A stretch of 19,454 nucleotides of DNA. Source: Succinatimonas sp. CAG:777. GTDB taxonomy: Bacteria; Pseudomonadota; Gammaproteobacteria; Enterobacterales; Succinivibrionaceae. This document shows, piece after piece, positions 1-7,507 of this stretch. Every line of letters begins with the position of its first letter. Within the stretch, counting starts at the first letter, position 1. A program made the position numbers and the translations under genes. The DNA is taken from positions 32,741 to 52,194 of the forward strand of contig HF987953.1 in NCBI GenBank assembly GCA_000431835.1, given 5' to 3'. A model generated the notes under the pieces. It did not search any database. It saw nothing but the letters and a program-made list of their open reading frames with translations, and was not told the DNA's origin.

Positions 1-1
1 T

Positions 2-1528
2 CTTCCTTTCCAAGTCTCAGGCGGTTCAATTGAGCGTCAGATTGCTGATTTGATGTCAAAGAAAAAGTTACCAATGGTAGCTGCTATTACCAATGCTTCA
101 GATCACAGCTGTCCATGCAAAATCATCATTACACCAAGATCAAAGCGTGTTGATTTAGATGAGCTCATGGAGCACTTATACGCTGTTACTGATCTTGAGA
201 AGAGATATAAAGTAAATCTAAATATTTTAGGCATTGATGGCAAACCTGCTATTAAAGACTTAAAAACAATTCTTTCTGAGTGGTTAACTTTCAGAATTAA
301 TACTGTAAGACGTCGTTTAAATAGTCGTCTTGAGATTGTTAAGAAAAGATTACACCTCTTAGAGGGTTTCTTGCTGATTGTTTTAAATATTGACGAAGTA
401 ATTGATATTATCCGTCATGAAGAAAATCCTAAGCAGAAACTTATTGAGAGATTTAACTTATCTGATGCTCAGGTTGAGTATATTCTTGAAACAAAGTTAA
501 GACAGTTAGCTCGATTAGAAGAAATAAAACTTACAGCAGAAAGAGATAAACTAGTTGAAGAGCAGAAGAAACTTGAGGCTCTTTTAGGCTCTGAGACTAA
601 GCTCAAGACTTTCATCAAGAAAGAAATTCAGTCCGATGTTAAGTTATACGGTGACGAGAGAAAGTGCCGTATTGTTCAAAAAGAAGTTGCTAAAGCAATA
701 AGCGAGGATGAACTAGTACCAAGCACTCCTGCAACCGTAATTCTTTCAAAAATGGGCTGGGTAAGAGCTGCAAGTGGCGCTGATATCGATGCAGAGAGCA
801 TGTCTTACAGATCAGGTGATGCATTCAAGTCTAAAGCTTCAGGTAAGACAAATGACAAGGCCTGCTTTATTACCAATAAGGGTAGAGTATATGCCGTGGA
901 TGTTAAAGATTTACCATCTGCCCGTGGACAAGGTGAACCTTTATCAGCCAAGGCCAATTTACAGCCAGGCGAGAGTGCATACCATGTTGTAATCGGTCAC
1001 AACAATGAGCACTTTATCATTGCTTCAGATAAAGCCTATGGCTTTATGGTTAAGGCTGAAGATCTGCAGACAAGAAATAAAGCTGGTAAGGCTCTGATTA
1101 CAATTGAAGAAGATGCAACTATTTTAAAACCTTTGTTAGTTGGCAATAAGGATACTGATTTATTAGCTGTAGCAAGTAAGACAGGACGTCTGTTAATTTA
1201 TAAGGTAAATGAGTTACCAGAACTCTCACAAGGAAAGGGTAACAAACTTATCGGTATTAACGGAGCTAAGTTAGCAATCGGTGCTGATGGTATTGCAACC
1301 ATGGAAATTGTTCCAGAAAAAGCTTCAATGATTATTCATTGTGGAAAGAGAACCATCAACTTATCATCAAAAGAAATTGAAGAGAGAATTAGTTCTAGAA
1401 GCAAGGCTGGTGATCTATTACCAAGAGGCTTCCAAAAGATAGATTTTCTTGAAGTAATTGTTCCAAAATCAGAAGAAGATGAAGTTCAGACTCCCCCAAT
1501 TGAGGAAACTGAATTTACACTTGAATAA
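2..1528 (+). CDS. parC: DNA topoisomerase IV subunit A, C-terminal part (5' truncated by window edge)
   Basis: ParC is the DNA-cleaving subunit of topoisomerase IV, which with ParE decatenates daughter chromosomes. The frame is open from base 2, so the gene began upstream of the window; the first in-frame TTG/ATG at about base 50 is internal. The 508 visible residues start after the catalytic tyrosine region, at a segment reading LPFQVSGGSIERQIADLMSK, which aligns with E. coli ParC near residue 250. The coiled-coil arm follows (IDEVIDIIRHEENPK, LETKLRQLARLEEIK), then a GyrA/ParC-type beta-pinwheel C-terminal domain with ParC-like blades (LPSARGQGEPL, RNKAGKALITIEED, LSQGKGNKLI). I see no GyrA-box, which supports ParC over GyrA. 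It ends in TAA directly before a hairpin terminator and converges on yggT. Identification by family similarity is strong; only the N-terminus is missing. Confidence 0.95.
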   Translation, partial: LPFQVSGGSIERQIADLMSKKKLPMVAAITNASDHSCPCKIIITPRSKRVDLDELMEHLYAVTDLEKRYKVNLNILGIDGKPAIKDLKTILSEWLTFRINTVRRRLNSRLEIVKKRLHLLEGFLLIVLNIDEVIDIIRHEENPKQKLIERFNLSDAQVEYILETKLRQLARLEEIKLTAERDKLVEEQKKLEALLGSETKLKTFIKKEIQSDVKLYGDERKCRIVQKEVAKAISEDELVPSTPATVILSKMGWVRAASGADIDAESMSYRSGDAFKSKASGKTNDKACFITNKGRVYAVDVKDLPSARGQGEPLSAKANLQPGESAYHVVIGHNNEHFIIASDKAYGFMVKAEDLQTRNKAGKALITIEEDATILKPLLVGNKDTDLLAVASKTGRLLIYKVNELPELSQGKGNKLIGINGAKLAIGADGIATMEIVPEKASMIIHCGKRTINLSSKEIEERISSRSKAGDLLPRGFQKIDFLEVIVPKSEEDEVQTPPIEETEFTLE

Positions 1529-1531
1529 AAG

Positions 1532-1555
1532 AAAACCGGCGTAAAGCCGGTTTTT
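1532..1555. terminator. Bidirectional rho-independent terminator between parC and yggT
   Basis: A stem AAAACCGGC / GCCGGTTTT encloses a short GTAAA loop. On the plus strand it starts 3 bases after the parC stop and is followed by a T run. Read on the minus strand, 10 bases beyond the yggT stop, it is followed by TTTTCTTTT. It can therefore end both convergent transcripts. Confidence 0.88.
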
Positions 1556-1565
1556 ATGTCTTGCT

Positions 1566-2102
1566 TTAGCAAATATACCAAAGTATTCCGAAAAGCTTTC
1601 CAAACATGGTGTTAAGCGCAAATAGCGCAATCATGACGATCATGAGAGATAAATCAATCATGCCAATTGGAGGAATTAGTTTTTGCACAGGACTTACAAT
1701 TGGATATGTGATCTGAGCAAAGGTCATGCTTAAATAACGAGTGTTAGGTAACCATGAAGTTAAAGCTTGAGCTAAGAGTAAAAAGATTAAAAGATAGCCA
1801 AAGCTTTTAATTGTCAAAATGATTGAAAAAAGAGCAATCAATAAGATATCAAAAGATGACAAACTTACTAATACAGTAAAGAAAACTACAGCGATTACAA
1901 AAGATACAATAAAACCACAGTAATAGAATCCCTTGAAATGTATGTTCCTAATAGGAAGTCTGCCTAATAAAGGTTCTGTAAGCTTTACTACTGCTTGTGT
2001 AAAAGGATGGTAGTAGTCAATACTTGATGACTGCATTAGCGCTCTCAACTCAAAGAGCATTACTACTGCAGTTGCAAACATAATTAAATAATGAATTGCC
2101 AT
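1566..2102 (-). CDS. yggT: YggT family integral membrane protein
   Basis: A 178-residue hydrophobic protein of the YggT family (E. coli YggT is of similar length), inserted in the inner membrane. Membrane segments are visible at about residues 1-20, 60-85, 95-118 and 145-168. The two family repeats appear as a PFTQAVVKLTEPLLGRLP stretch near residues 33-50 and a related TYPIVSPVQKLIPPIG stretch near 132-147. The molecular function is not well established; family members have been linked to osmotic or potassium tolerance and to membrane assembly. The ATG is preceded by an AAGGAT ribosome site, which supports this start. It lies 24 bases after the stop of the YggS-ProC gene on the same strand, the usual yggS-proC-yggT neighbourhood, so it is probably the last gene of that operon. 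Confidence 0.88.
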   Translation of the reverse strand: MAIHYLIMFATAVVMLFELRALMQSSSIDYYHPFTQAVVKLTEPLLGRLPIRNIHFKGFYYCGFIVSFVIAVVFFTVLVSLSSFDILLIALFSIILTIKSFGYLLIFLLLAQALTSWLPNTRYLSMTFAQITYPIVSPVQKLIPPIGMIDLSLMIVMIALFALNTMFGKLFGILWYIC

Positions 2103-2126
2103 GTTTAATCCTTGATTGAAAATCTA

Positions 2127-3644
2127 TTAGAACATCTTCTCAAATTCGTAAGTTCTGTCAAGACTTGCTTGGATTGTATTCTGCATAATCTGCTCAAAGT
2201 TACCTTCAGTCATCTTGCATAGACCTGCAAAGGTAGTACCGCCTTTGGATGTTACAGCCTCTCTTAGAGCTGCAATCGAAGTGTCCTGATTTTTAATTAC
2301 CATAGATGCTGAACCAAATACAGTCTGTTCAACCATCTTTCTAGCATCATTTGGAGCAATTCCATTTCTTAGAGCTTCGCTAATTAGTGATTCCATGAAT
2401 CTGTATACAAAAGCAGGACCGCAACCACAGATTGCACCAATTACGTTTAGACTCTGTTCATCGCCTTCGATACACTCCCCCATGTGAGATAACATTTTCT
2501 TACATAAGTCTTTTTCGCTATCAGTTACGGCTGAATCATAGCTTACAGCAATTACACCAAGCCCAAGTTTTGCTGGGGTATTTGGCATGATGCGAATTAA
2601 ATTGTGAGTCTCTAGTTTTGCGTAAATTGATGACAATTTATAACCAGCTGCCATAGAGATAAATAACTTGCCGTCTAACGAGATTTTTGAGTTCTTAATT
2701 TCTTCTAAAACTGAAGTTAAGATCTGAGGTTTAACACCTAAGAAAATTACTTGAGCATCTTCAACGGTCTTTAAGTTATCTGTAGTGATAAGCGAACCGT
2801 GAGCTTTGAACTTTTCTAATTTCTCTAAATGAGGTCCACTTACAGTAACATTCTTTGCGTCATAATTTTTGATAATGCTGTCATAGATACAGCTAGACAT
2901 ATTGCCGCCACCAATGAAAGCTATTTTTATATCGTTCATAGTTTTATTTTTGTACTCTCTAGCACCGAAAATAGCAGTTCCAATTCGAACTTCAGTAGAA
3001 CCTTGCGCTATTGCAAGATCCAAGTCATGGGTCATACCAATAGACAGTATGTCAAAATCATCAATGCTTGTCTTGTACTTGTCAAAGAGGTTCTTTAATT
3101 GTGCAAATTCTTCTGTGATTTCATCACGGTTATCTGTATCTTTACCAATACCCATAAAACCACGTAGCTTTAGTTTTTTTAAGCTTTGAATTTCTTTTAT
3201 AAGTTCATCGATATCAGCAATTGCACAGCCTGACTTTTGAGATTCATCTGAGATATTTACCTGAATTAAAACTTCAAGAGGTTTTAGATTATCAGGACGC
3301 TGTTCGTCTAATCTTTTGGCTACGATTACTCTATCTACGCTTTCGACGATGTCAAAGTGAGTAGCGATAAGCTTAGTTTTATTTTTCTGAATAGGACCAA
3401 TAAAATGCCAAACAATATCGTTGTAGCCTAATTCTTTTAATTGCTCAATTTTCTCAGATGCTTCTACGGCATATGATTCACCAAAGTGTCTTTCACCAAC
3501 ATTGTAAGCTTCAATAACCATCTCTTTAGGCTTGGTTTTGCTTACGCATAACAGCTTTACGCTATTCTCTTCTCTCTTACTGTTAGTAACAGCGCTATTG
3601 ATAGATGAGTGAATGTGATTTAAATTTTCAGTGATGCTATTCAT
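2127..3644 (-). CDS. YggS (PLP homeostasis protein) - ProC (pyrroline-5-carboxylate reductase) fusion
   Basis: One 505-residue frame contains two complete proteins. Residues 1 to about 234 are YggS/PLPBP, a fold-type III pyridoxal-phosphate-binding protein: PLP lysine K36 in VSKTKP, HFIGPIQKNK at 80-89, and STEVRIGTAIFGAREY at 216-231. Residues 236-505 are ProC, which reduces pyrroline-5-carboxylate to proline with NAD(P)H: dinucleotide-binding GGGNM at 245-249, MPNTPAKLG at 353-361, a PAFVYRFMESL segment at 410-420 and the C-terminal GGTTFAGL signature from 468. Each half has the family's normal length (about 234 and 270). The join is only KNKT, with no stop before the ProC methionine at 2939. 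Only a weak AGAGAG lies about 15 bases upstream of that internal ATG, so separate ProC translation is possible but not obvious. AAAAAGG precedes the first ATG. The ProC half departs from family consensus: both serines of SGSGPA are cysteine (C406, C408) and the proline of SPGGTT is lysine (K467). Both assignments are firm; the fusion rests on this assembly. Confidence 0.9.
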   Translation of the reverse strand: MNSITENLNHIHSSINSAVTNSKREENSVKLLCVSKTKPKEMVIEAYNVGERHFGESYAVEASEKIEQLKELGYNDIVWHFIGPIQKNKTKLIATHFDIVESVDRVIVAKRLDEQRPDNLKPLEVLIQVNISDESQKSGCAIADIDELIKEIQSLKKLKLRGFMGIGKDTDNRDEITEEFAQLKNLFDKYKTSIDDFDILSIGMTHDLDLAIAQGSTEVRIGTAIFGAREYKNKTMNDIKIAFIGGGNMSSCIYDSIIKNYDAKNVTVSGPHLEKLEKFKAHGSLITTDNLKTVEDAQVIFLGVKPQILTSVLEEIKNSKISLDGKLFISMAAGYKLSSIYAKLETHNLIRIMPNTPAKLGLGVIAVSYDSAVTDSEKDLCKKMLSHMGECIEGDEQSLNVIGAICGCGPAFVYRFMESLISEALRNGIAPNDARKMVEQTVFGSASMVIKNQDTSIAALREAVTSKGGTTFAGLCKMTEGNFEQIMQNTIQASLDRTYEFEKMF

Positions 3645-3677
3645 AAATTGCCTTTTTATCTAAACCGATTAAATGTT

Positions 3678-3707
3678 ATTATAACGTTTTAAATAAAACT
3701 GTAACAA
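3678..3707 (-). promoter_or_regulatory. Sigma70-type promoter for the yggS-proC / yggT operon
   Basis: On the minus strand a TTGTTA -35 (3702-3707) and a perfect TATAAT -10 (3678-3683) are separated by 18 bases, giving a start near 3671 and a leader of about 27 bases. The 11-bp inverted repeat GTTATTATAAC (3675-3685) covers the -10 and could be an operator, though it may simply reflect A+T richness. The promoter lies between the divergent ferredoxin gene and the fusion gene. Confidence 0.6.
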
Positions 3708-3722
3708 TTTAAAGGTGTACCA

Positions 3723-3908
3723 ATGTTTGTTATCAATAATGAGATTTGTTCTCAGTGCGGTGAATGTCAGGATATCTGTCCTTGTGGCGCCATAGAGCAA
3801 CAGCCTGATGACAGTTTTAAGATCGATGCAGAGATGTGTTCTGATTGTGCAGCTTGTCAGTCTGTATGCCCATTTGAGGCAATTGAAGAAAAAGAAGACG
3901 ATAAATAG
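3723..3908 (+). CDS. Small 2[4Fe-4S] ferredoxin, clostridial type
   Basis: A 61-residue acidic, cytoplasmic electron carrier. It has two complete CxxCxxCxxxCP motifs: C9, C12, C15, C19 and C39, C42, C45, C49. Each should bind one [4Fe-4S] cluster, with C49 and C19 exchanged between halves as in known bacterial ferredoxins. Length and motif spacing match the roughly 55-residue clostridial ferredoxins rather than the longer YfhL/Alvin type, which has an insertion in the second motif. A ninth cysteine, C21, directly follows P20. The ATG has a good AAAGGTG site 5 bases upstream (3711-3717). The gene is transcribed alone, divergent from yggS-proC and convergent with the channel gene. Redox partners cannot be inferred from the neighbours. 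It fits an anaerobic, low-potential metabolism. Confidence 0.92.
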   Translation: MFVINNEICSQCGECQDICPCGAIEQQPDDSFKIDAEMCSDCAACQSVCPFEAIEEKEDDK

Positions 3909-3921
3909 TCTTAAGAATTCT

Positions 3922-3941
3922 TTGTTTGCTTTTGCAAACAA
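3922..3941. other. Stem-loop downstream of the ferredoxin gene
   Basis: A perfect 8-bp stem TTGTTTGC / GCAAACAA with a TTTT loop, 13 bases after the ferredoxin stop. No T run follows on either strand, so on its own it is not a standard terminator. It may protect the ferredoxin mRNA 3' end or act together with the adjacent stronger hairpin. Confidence 0.5.
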
Positions 3942-3946
3942 CTAAA

Positions 3947-3968
3947 AGGGGAAGCTAAAGCTTCCCCT
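3947..3968 (-). terminator. Hairpin terminator of the mechanosensitive channel gene
   Basis: A perfect 9-bp stem AGGGGAAGC / GCTTCCCCT with a 4-base loop. Read on the minus strand it lies 56 bases beyond the channel gene stop and is followed by a short T run (CCCCTTTTAG). On the plus strand no T run follows, so termination of the ferredoxin transcript here would be weaker. Confidence 0.6.
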
Positions 3969-4024
3969 ACGTGTCTTATAGGAAGATCCTCTCCCCCAAC
4001 TTTTAATTTATGCCTTTGCAGTTT

Positions 4025-7000
4025 CTAACTTTTGGTTAGAAGCCTTTCAGAAGAGTCGTTCTCAAGCTTTTCTGCAAGTTGTGAATCGTCTTTCTTGTTG
4101 AATAGACCATTTCTTAACTGCTTAATAAACTCGTCTTTTTCTAAGGTCTTTACATGAAGATCTAACTGATCGAAAGGAATTTCGATGTTGTTCTTTGCAA
4201 ATACACTTAAGGTCTCACGGCTTAAATAATCCATGGTGAGTTTTCTGTCGCCGATGTTGGTTACATAGACTTCAGCACTGATATTTACAGAGCTTGCAGC
4301 CAACTCTTTAATGTAGATTAAAGAAGCATGCTCTTTTGAAATATAGCGACATCTGTTAACAATTGAGAGTAACAGACTCTTAGCTCTTTCAACATCAGCA
4401 TCGTAAGCTACACCTACAATGAACTCTAACTTGGTTACTGTGCTAGTTAAAGACCAGTTAGTAAGAGCTGAGGTGATGAACTCTTTGTTAGGGATCATAA
4501 CTTCTTTGTTTTCAAAAGACATTACTGTAGTAGAACGAATTCTGATCTTGTTAACAGTACCAGATAGTCCGTTTAGAGTAATGATATCTCCTACTCTAGT
4601 CTGTCTTTCAAACAGCAGAATAATACCAGAGACGAAATTAGCGAAGATTTCCTGAAGACCGAAGCCTAAGCCTACAGATAAGGCTGCAACTAACCACTGT
4701 AGATTTTCCCATCTAATTCCCACAGATCCAGCCGCACAAATAATACCAAAGCCTGTGATGAGGTATGAGGTGATTACCTTTACTGTATAGCCGGTACTCT
4801 TCTGATTGATACCTTTCTTAATTAGCAATAACTTTTCTAAGATAGAAGGTAAGTTCTTATTAAGAACACTTGTCACAATCAGAATAAAGATTGCTAAAAG
4901 TATGTTAGCAAGTGACAGATAGTCAGTTACCACAGGAGTTCCATTGACTAATTCTGTCTTGGTCCAAATCTGAATAGTATCTAAATATCTTAAAACAGAA
5001 GCCAGATCGTTCCACTGAATGTACATAAAGAAAGCGGTAACAGTAAGCAGAGCTGTATTTACAATCTTGAATGCTTTTGAACATAAATGAGATGGGCTCA
5101 TGTTCAGCATTGCAATAAAGTTCTGTGAAGTGATTTCCTCACTGTTTTTATCTTCTTGTTCATGTTTTTTCTTTAAAGAAGCTTTAAAGATATATACATG
5201 CATCATACGATGGATGGTTTGACTTACAAGGTAGTAGCCCAAAATGATATAGCAGGTAAATGCCAGTCTGTTAGTTAAAGTTACGATTGAATATAAGTAA
5301 CCAGAAGCTACAAATAGAACAGCCATCAAGCAAACGATAATAGCAATGAAGCTTCCAATAACAGCTGTTGCTGATGAGTTTGCAAAATCAGTGAGGTTTC
5401 TTATAAAGATCCTAATTGAGATCACTAAAAGAGCTGCACATGAGAGTAATACCACAATAAATGAAGTGATATCAGCGTAAATGAAGTTTGAGTCAGTCTC
5501 AGCTACGTTAGCGAAAATCAGCAATGGAAGGGAGAAGATCCATACCTGATTTAAGATGTTTCTATACTGTCTTAATTTGTATGGCTGAACACTAAAATGT
5601 CTTTGTACCAATGCATTAGGCTTAATAATTTGTAAGAAGAATACAAAGACAAAGATATGCAGAACCATGATAAGAATGATTTGATACTGCAAGTTTGTTG
5701 TTGCCAAAGAAAGACAGATGACTATAGATCCTATAACCACCATCCAGGACAGTCTTGGTACCATCATAATCATATTGTTAATGATGGCTGCTGGAGTTAC
5801 AAAAATAGAGTCATTTCGTCTGTCTAAGCGTAAAGCAAGCTCGTTGTTGTATTTTTGAATTCTGCTGTTAAAGGAAATAACGATTAAAGCAAGAATGATA
5901 AATGGTAATACCACCAAAAAGGCAGTCTTAGTGGTATGAACTTTGAATTTTTCACTAGTAAGTTTATTTAAGAGATCGCTAAACTCATACTTAACAGTTG
6001 GCACTAAAGTATATAAAAATTCAGAACCCAGAGATTGGTTAGATTTAACCCAGAACAGCTGCTCTGAGATATCTGATTTGATCTTAGTTCTAATGTTGTT
6101 GTAGCTTGTGTACTTTAGTTTTAGCTCAATAGTTGTACTTAATTCATTTGCTAGAATTTGGTACAACTCACTTAGAATACGCCTTCTTTGAGAATAGAGT
6201 GAGGTTAGATCATTTCTGTATTTCTCTAAAGAAGGATCCTTTTTAATATCTTGATTAACAATAAGTTCAATGTCCAGTAACTTATCTGTCTGTTCTCTTA
6301 ATTCATAAATATAGATATTAAGATTTGCAATTACCTCATCTAGATCATAGCTTAATTGAACCTTAGGCAACAAGGATAATTGCTTGTTTAAGAGTCTTGA
6401 TAGAACCAGGCTCTTACCTAACTCTTTAATCTGGTTATCAAGATCTTTTTGCATTTGATCAACTTTGGTTAAAGCTGAATCAACCTCCTGATAGTCATGC
6501 TGATAGAGAGCATTCTTTTGGCGATGTTTTAAAAGATAACTGTTAATTTTCTTGATGGTATCAACCATCTTAGCTAGCTGTGGAGCTTTTTTACTAATGA
6601 CCTTGTTTTGCTTTTCCTCATCATCAACAGAATAGTCTAAGTTCTTTTTTAAACTTAAGGTCTTTACGTCTTTATCTAATCTGTTGTACTTGATGTTTGC
6701 AATCTTTTGTTCGTAGTTTGCTAAATCCTGCAAGATAGATAAGTTAGCAAGTTTATTTTTAAATAAAGAATTCTCTAAATTGGCTTTACAAATTAACAGT
6801 GCATAAATACGATTCTTGAAAAGATCTGGATTGGCGTTTTTATCTATAGCTGACAGAAGATCTTTAATTTTGTCATTGTTTTGAGTAACTGTATTCTGTG
6901 CTTTTTCAGGGAGAGTTTGTACTTTATTATGAGCATCGGACGCATTGTTAAGCTCTATCTGAGCTGTTACAAGATCTCGTTGAGCTTTTTCTAACCTAGC

Positions 7001-7372
7001 ATCTAACTCGCTGTCAGATATATTTTTAATATCATCACTAGTTAAATCTTGGATCTTCTGCTGATTGGTGTAATCAGTTGCTAATCTTAAAAGTTTTCTA
7101 TTTGCATCTTTCAAGTATTTATCTAGATCTTTTTGTTGTGCTGTTAAAGCACTAATCTGATCTAGTGTATCTAAACCTGTTTTATACAGCGTTCCAAGTG
7201 TTTTTTTATCATCATTAGATAAAGAAGCATCGGAGGCAAGAGAATCAATTTGCTCATTGATTTCTTTTGCTGTAGGAATGGAGATATCTCCAATTTTGGT
7301 TTGTAATGTTGTAGCTAAAGCGCTTCCTTGTAAAAGCAAAGCACAAAAAACTGATGCAAATAATCTTTTCAT
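4025..7372 (-). CDS. mscK: Large mechanosensitive channel, MscK (KefA)-type
   Basis: A 1115-residue inner-membrane channel of the MscS superfamily that should open under membrane tension to release solutes on hypo-osmotic shock. Its length is close to E. coli MscK (about 1120). The order is as expected: signal peptide (MKR, hydrophobic core, ALA-T near residue 20); an extended, charged, coiled-coil-rich periplasmic domain to about 470; around ten membrane segments from about 483 to 880; then the MscS core. The pore helix is at about 890-920 (ALSVGLGFGLQEIFANFVSG), and the beta domain has FERQTRVGDIITLNGLSGTV and NKEVMIPNKEF. The MscM paralogue shares this architecture; GVAYDADVERAK after the beta domain looks more MscK-like, but the choice is not certain. 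Upstream of the ATG I see no clear Shine-Dalgarno sequence and no strong promoter. It converges with the ferredoxin gene and lies downstream of the nadB terminator. Confidence 0.88.
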   Translation of the reverse strand: MKRLFASVFCALLLQGSALATTLQTKIGDISIPTAKEINEQIDSLASDASLSNDDKKTLGTLYKTGLDTLDQISALTAQQKDLDKYLKDANRKLLRLATDYTNQQKIQDLTSDDIKNISDSELDARLEKAQRDLVTAQIELNNASDAHNKVQTLPEKAQNTVTQNNDKIKDLLSAIDKNANPDLFKNRIYALLICKANLENSLFKNKLANLSILQDLANYEQKIANIKYNRLDKDVKTLSLKKNLDYSVDDEEKQNKVISKKAPQLAKMVDTIKKINSYLLKHRQKNALYQHDYQEVDSALTKVDQMQKDLDNQIKELGKSLVLSRLLNKQLSLLPKVQLSYDLDEVIANLNIYIYELREQTDKLLDIELIVNQDIKKDPSLEKYRNDLTSLYSQRRRILSELYQILANELSTTIELKLKYTSYNNIRTKIKSDISEQLFWVKSNQSLGSEFLYTLVPTVKYEFSDLLNKLTSEKFKVHTTKTAFLVVLPFIILALIVISFNSRIQKYNNELALRLDRRNDSIFVTPAAIINNMIMMVPRLSWMVVIGSIVICLSLATTNLQYQIILIMVLHIFVFVFFLQIIKPNALVQRHFSVQPYKLRQYRNILNQVWIFSLPLLIFANVAETDSNFIYADITSFIVVLLSCAALLVISIRIFIRNLTDFANSSATAVIGSFIAIIVCLMAVLFVASGYLYSIVTLTNRLAFTCYIILGYYLVSQTIHRMMHVYIFKASLKKKHEQEDKNSEEITSQNFIAMLNMSPSHLCSKAFKIVNTALLTVTAFFMYIQWNDLASVLRYLDTIQIWTKTELVNGTPVVTDYLSLANILLAIFILIVTSVLNKNLPSILEKLLLIKKGINQKSTGYTVKVITSYLITGFGIICAAGSVGIRWENLQWLVAALSVGLGFGLQEIFANFVSGIILLFERQTRVGDIITLNGLSGTVNKIRIRSTTVMSFENKEVMIPNKEFITSALTNWSLTSTVTKLEFIVGVAYDADVERAKSLLLSIVNRCRYISKEHASLIYIKELAASSVNISAEVYVTNIGDRKLTMDYLSRETLSVFAKNNIEIPFDQLDLHVKTLEKDEFIKQLRNGLFNKKDDSQLAEKLENDSSERLLTKS

Positions 7373-7422
7373 AATTTTGTAAAAGTATCTATTCAGAGAA
7401 AATTTTTTTACAGTTTATCACG

Positions 7423-7456
7423 AAAAAAAAGGAAGAGAATTTACTCTTCCTTTTTT
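7423..7456 (-). terminator. Rho-independent terminator of nadB
   Basis: A 13-bp stem (AAAAAAGGAAGAG pairing with CTCTTCCTTTTTT) around an AATTTA loop. On the minus strand it begins 51 bases after the nadB stop and ends in a run of eight T. It separates nadB from the channel gene. Confidence 0.85.
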
Positions 7457-7507
7457 GCACGATCCTTAATCTATGGGAGCTATAGGATTATCAATCTCTT
7501 GGGAGTG

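Noticed and set aside
50..52. TTG/ATG near base 50 as the start of the first gene
   Set aside because: The same frame is open to base 2 and the upstream residues (LPFQVSGG...) continue the ParC alignment, so this is an internal position in a truncated gene.
2829..3189. Plus-strand open frames inside the yggS-proC gene
   Set aside because: They are antisense shadows of a well-conserved gene, with no ribosome sites or protein similarity.
3752..3764. CAGTGCGGT, resembling the Pasteurellaceae DNA uptake sequence AAGTGCGGT
   Set aside because: It is a single imperfect copy explained by the ferredoxin codons for Gln-Cys-Gly. No other copies are evident in 19 kb, where a Pasteurellaceae genome would have many.
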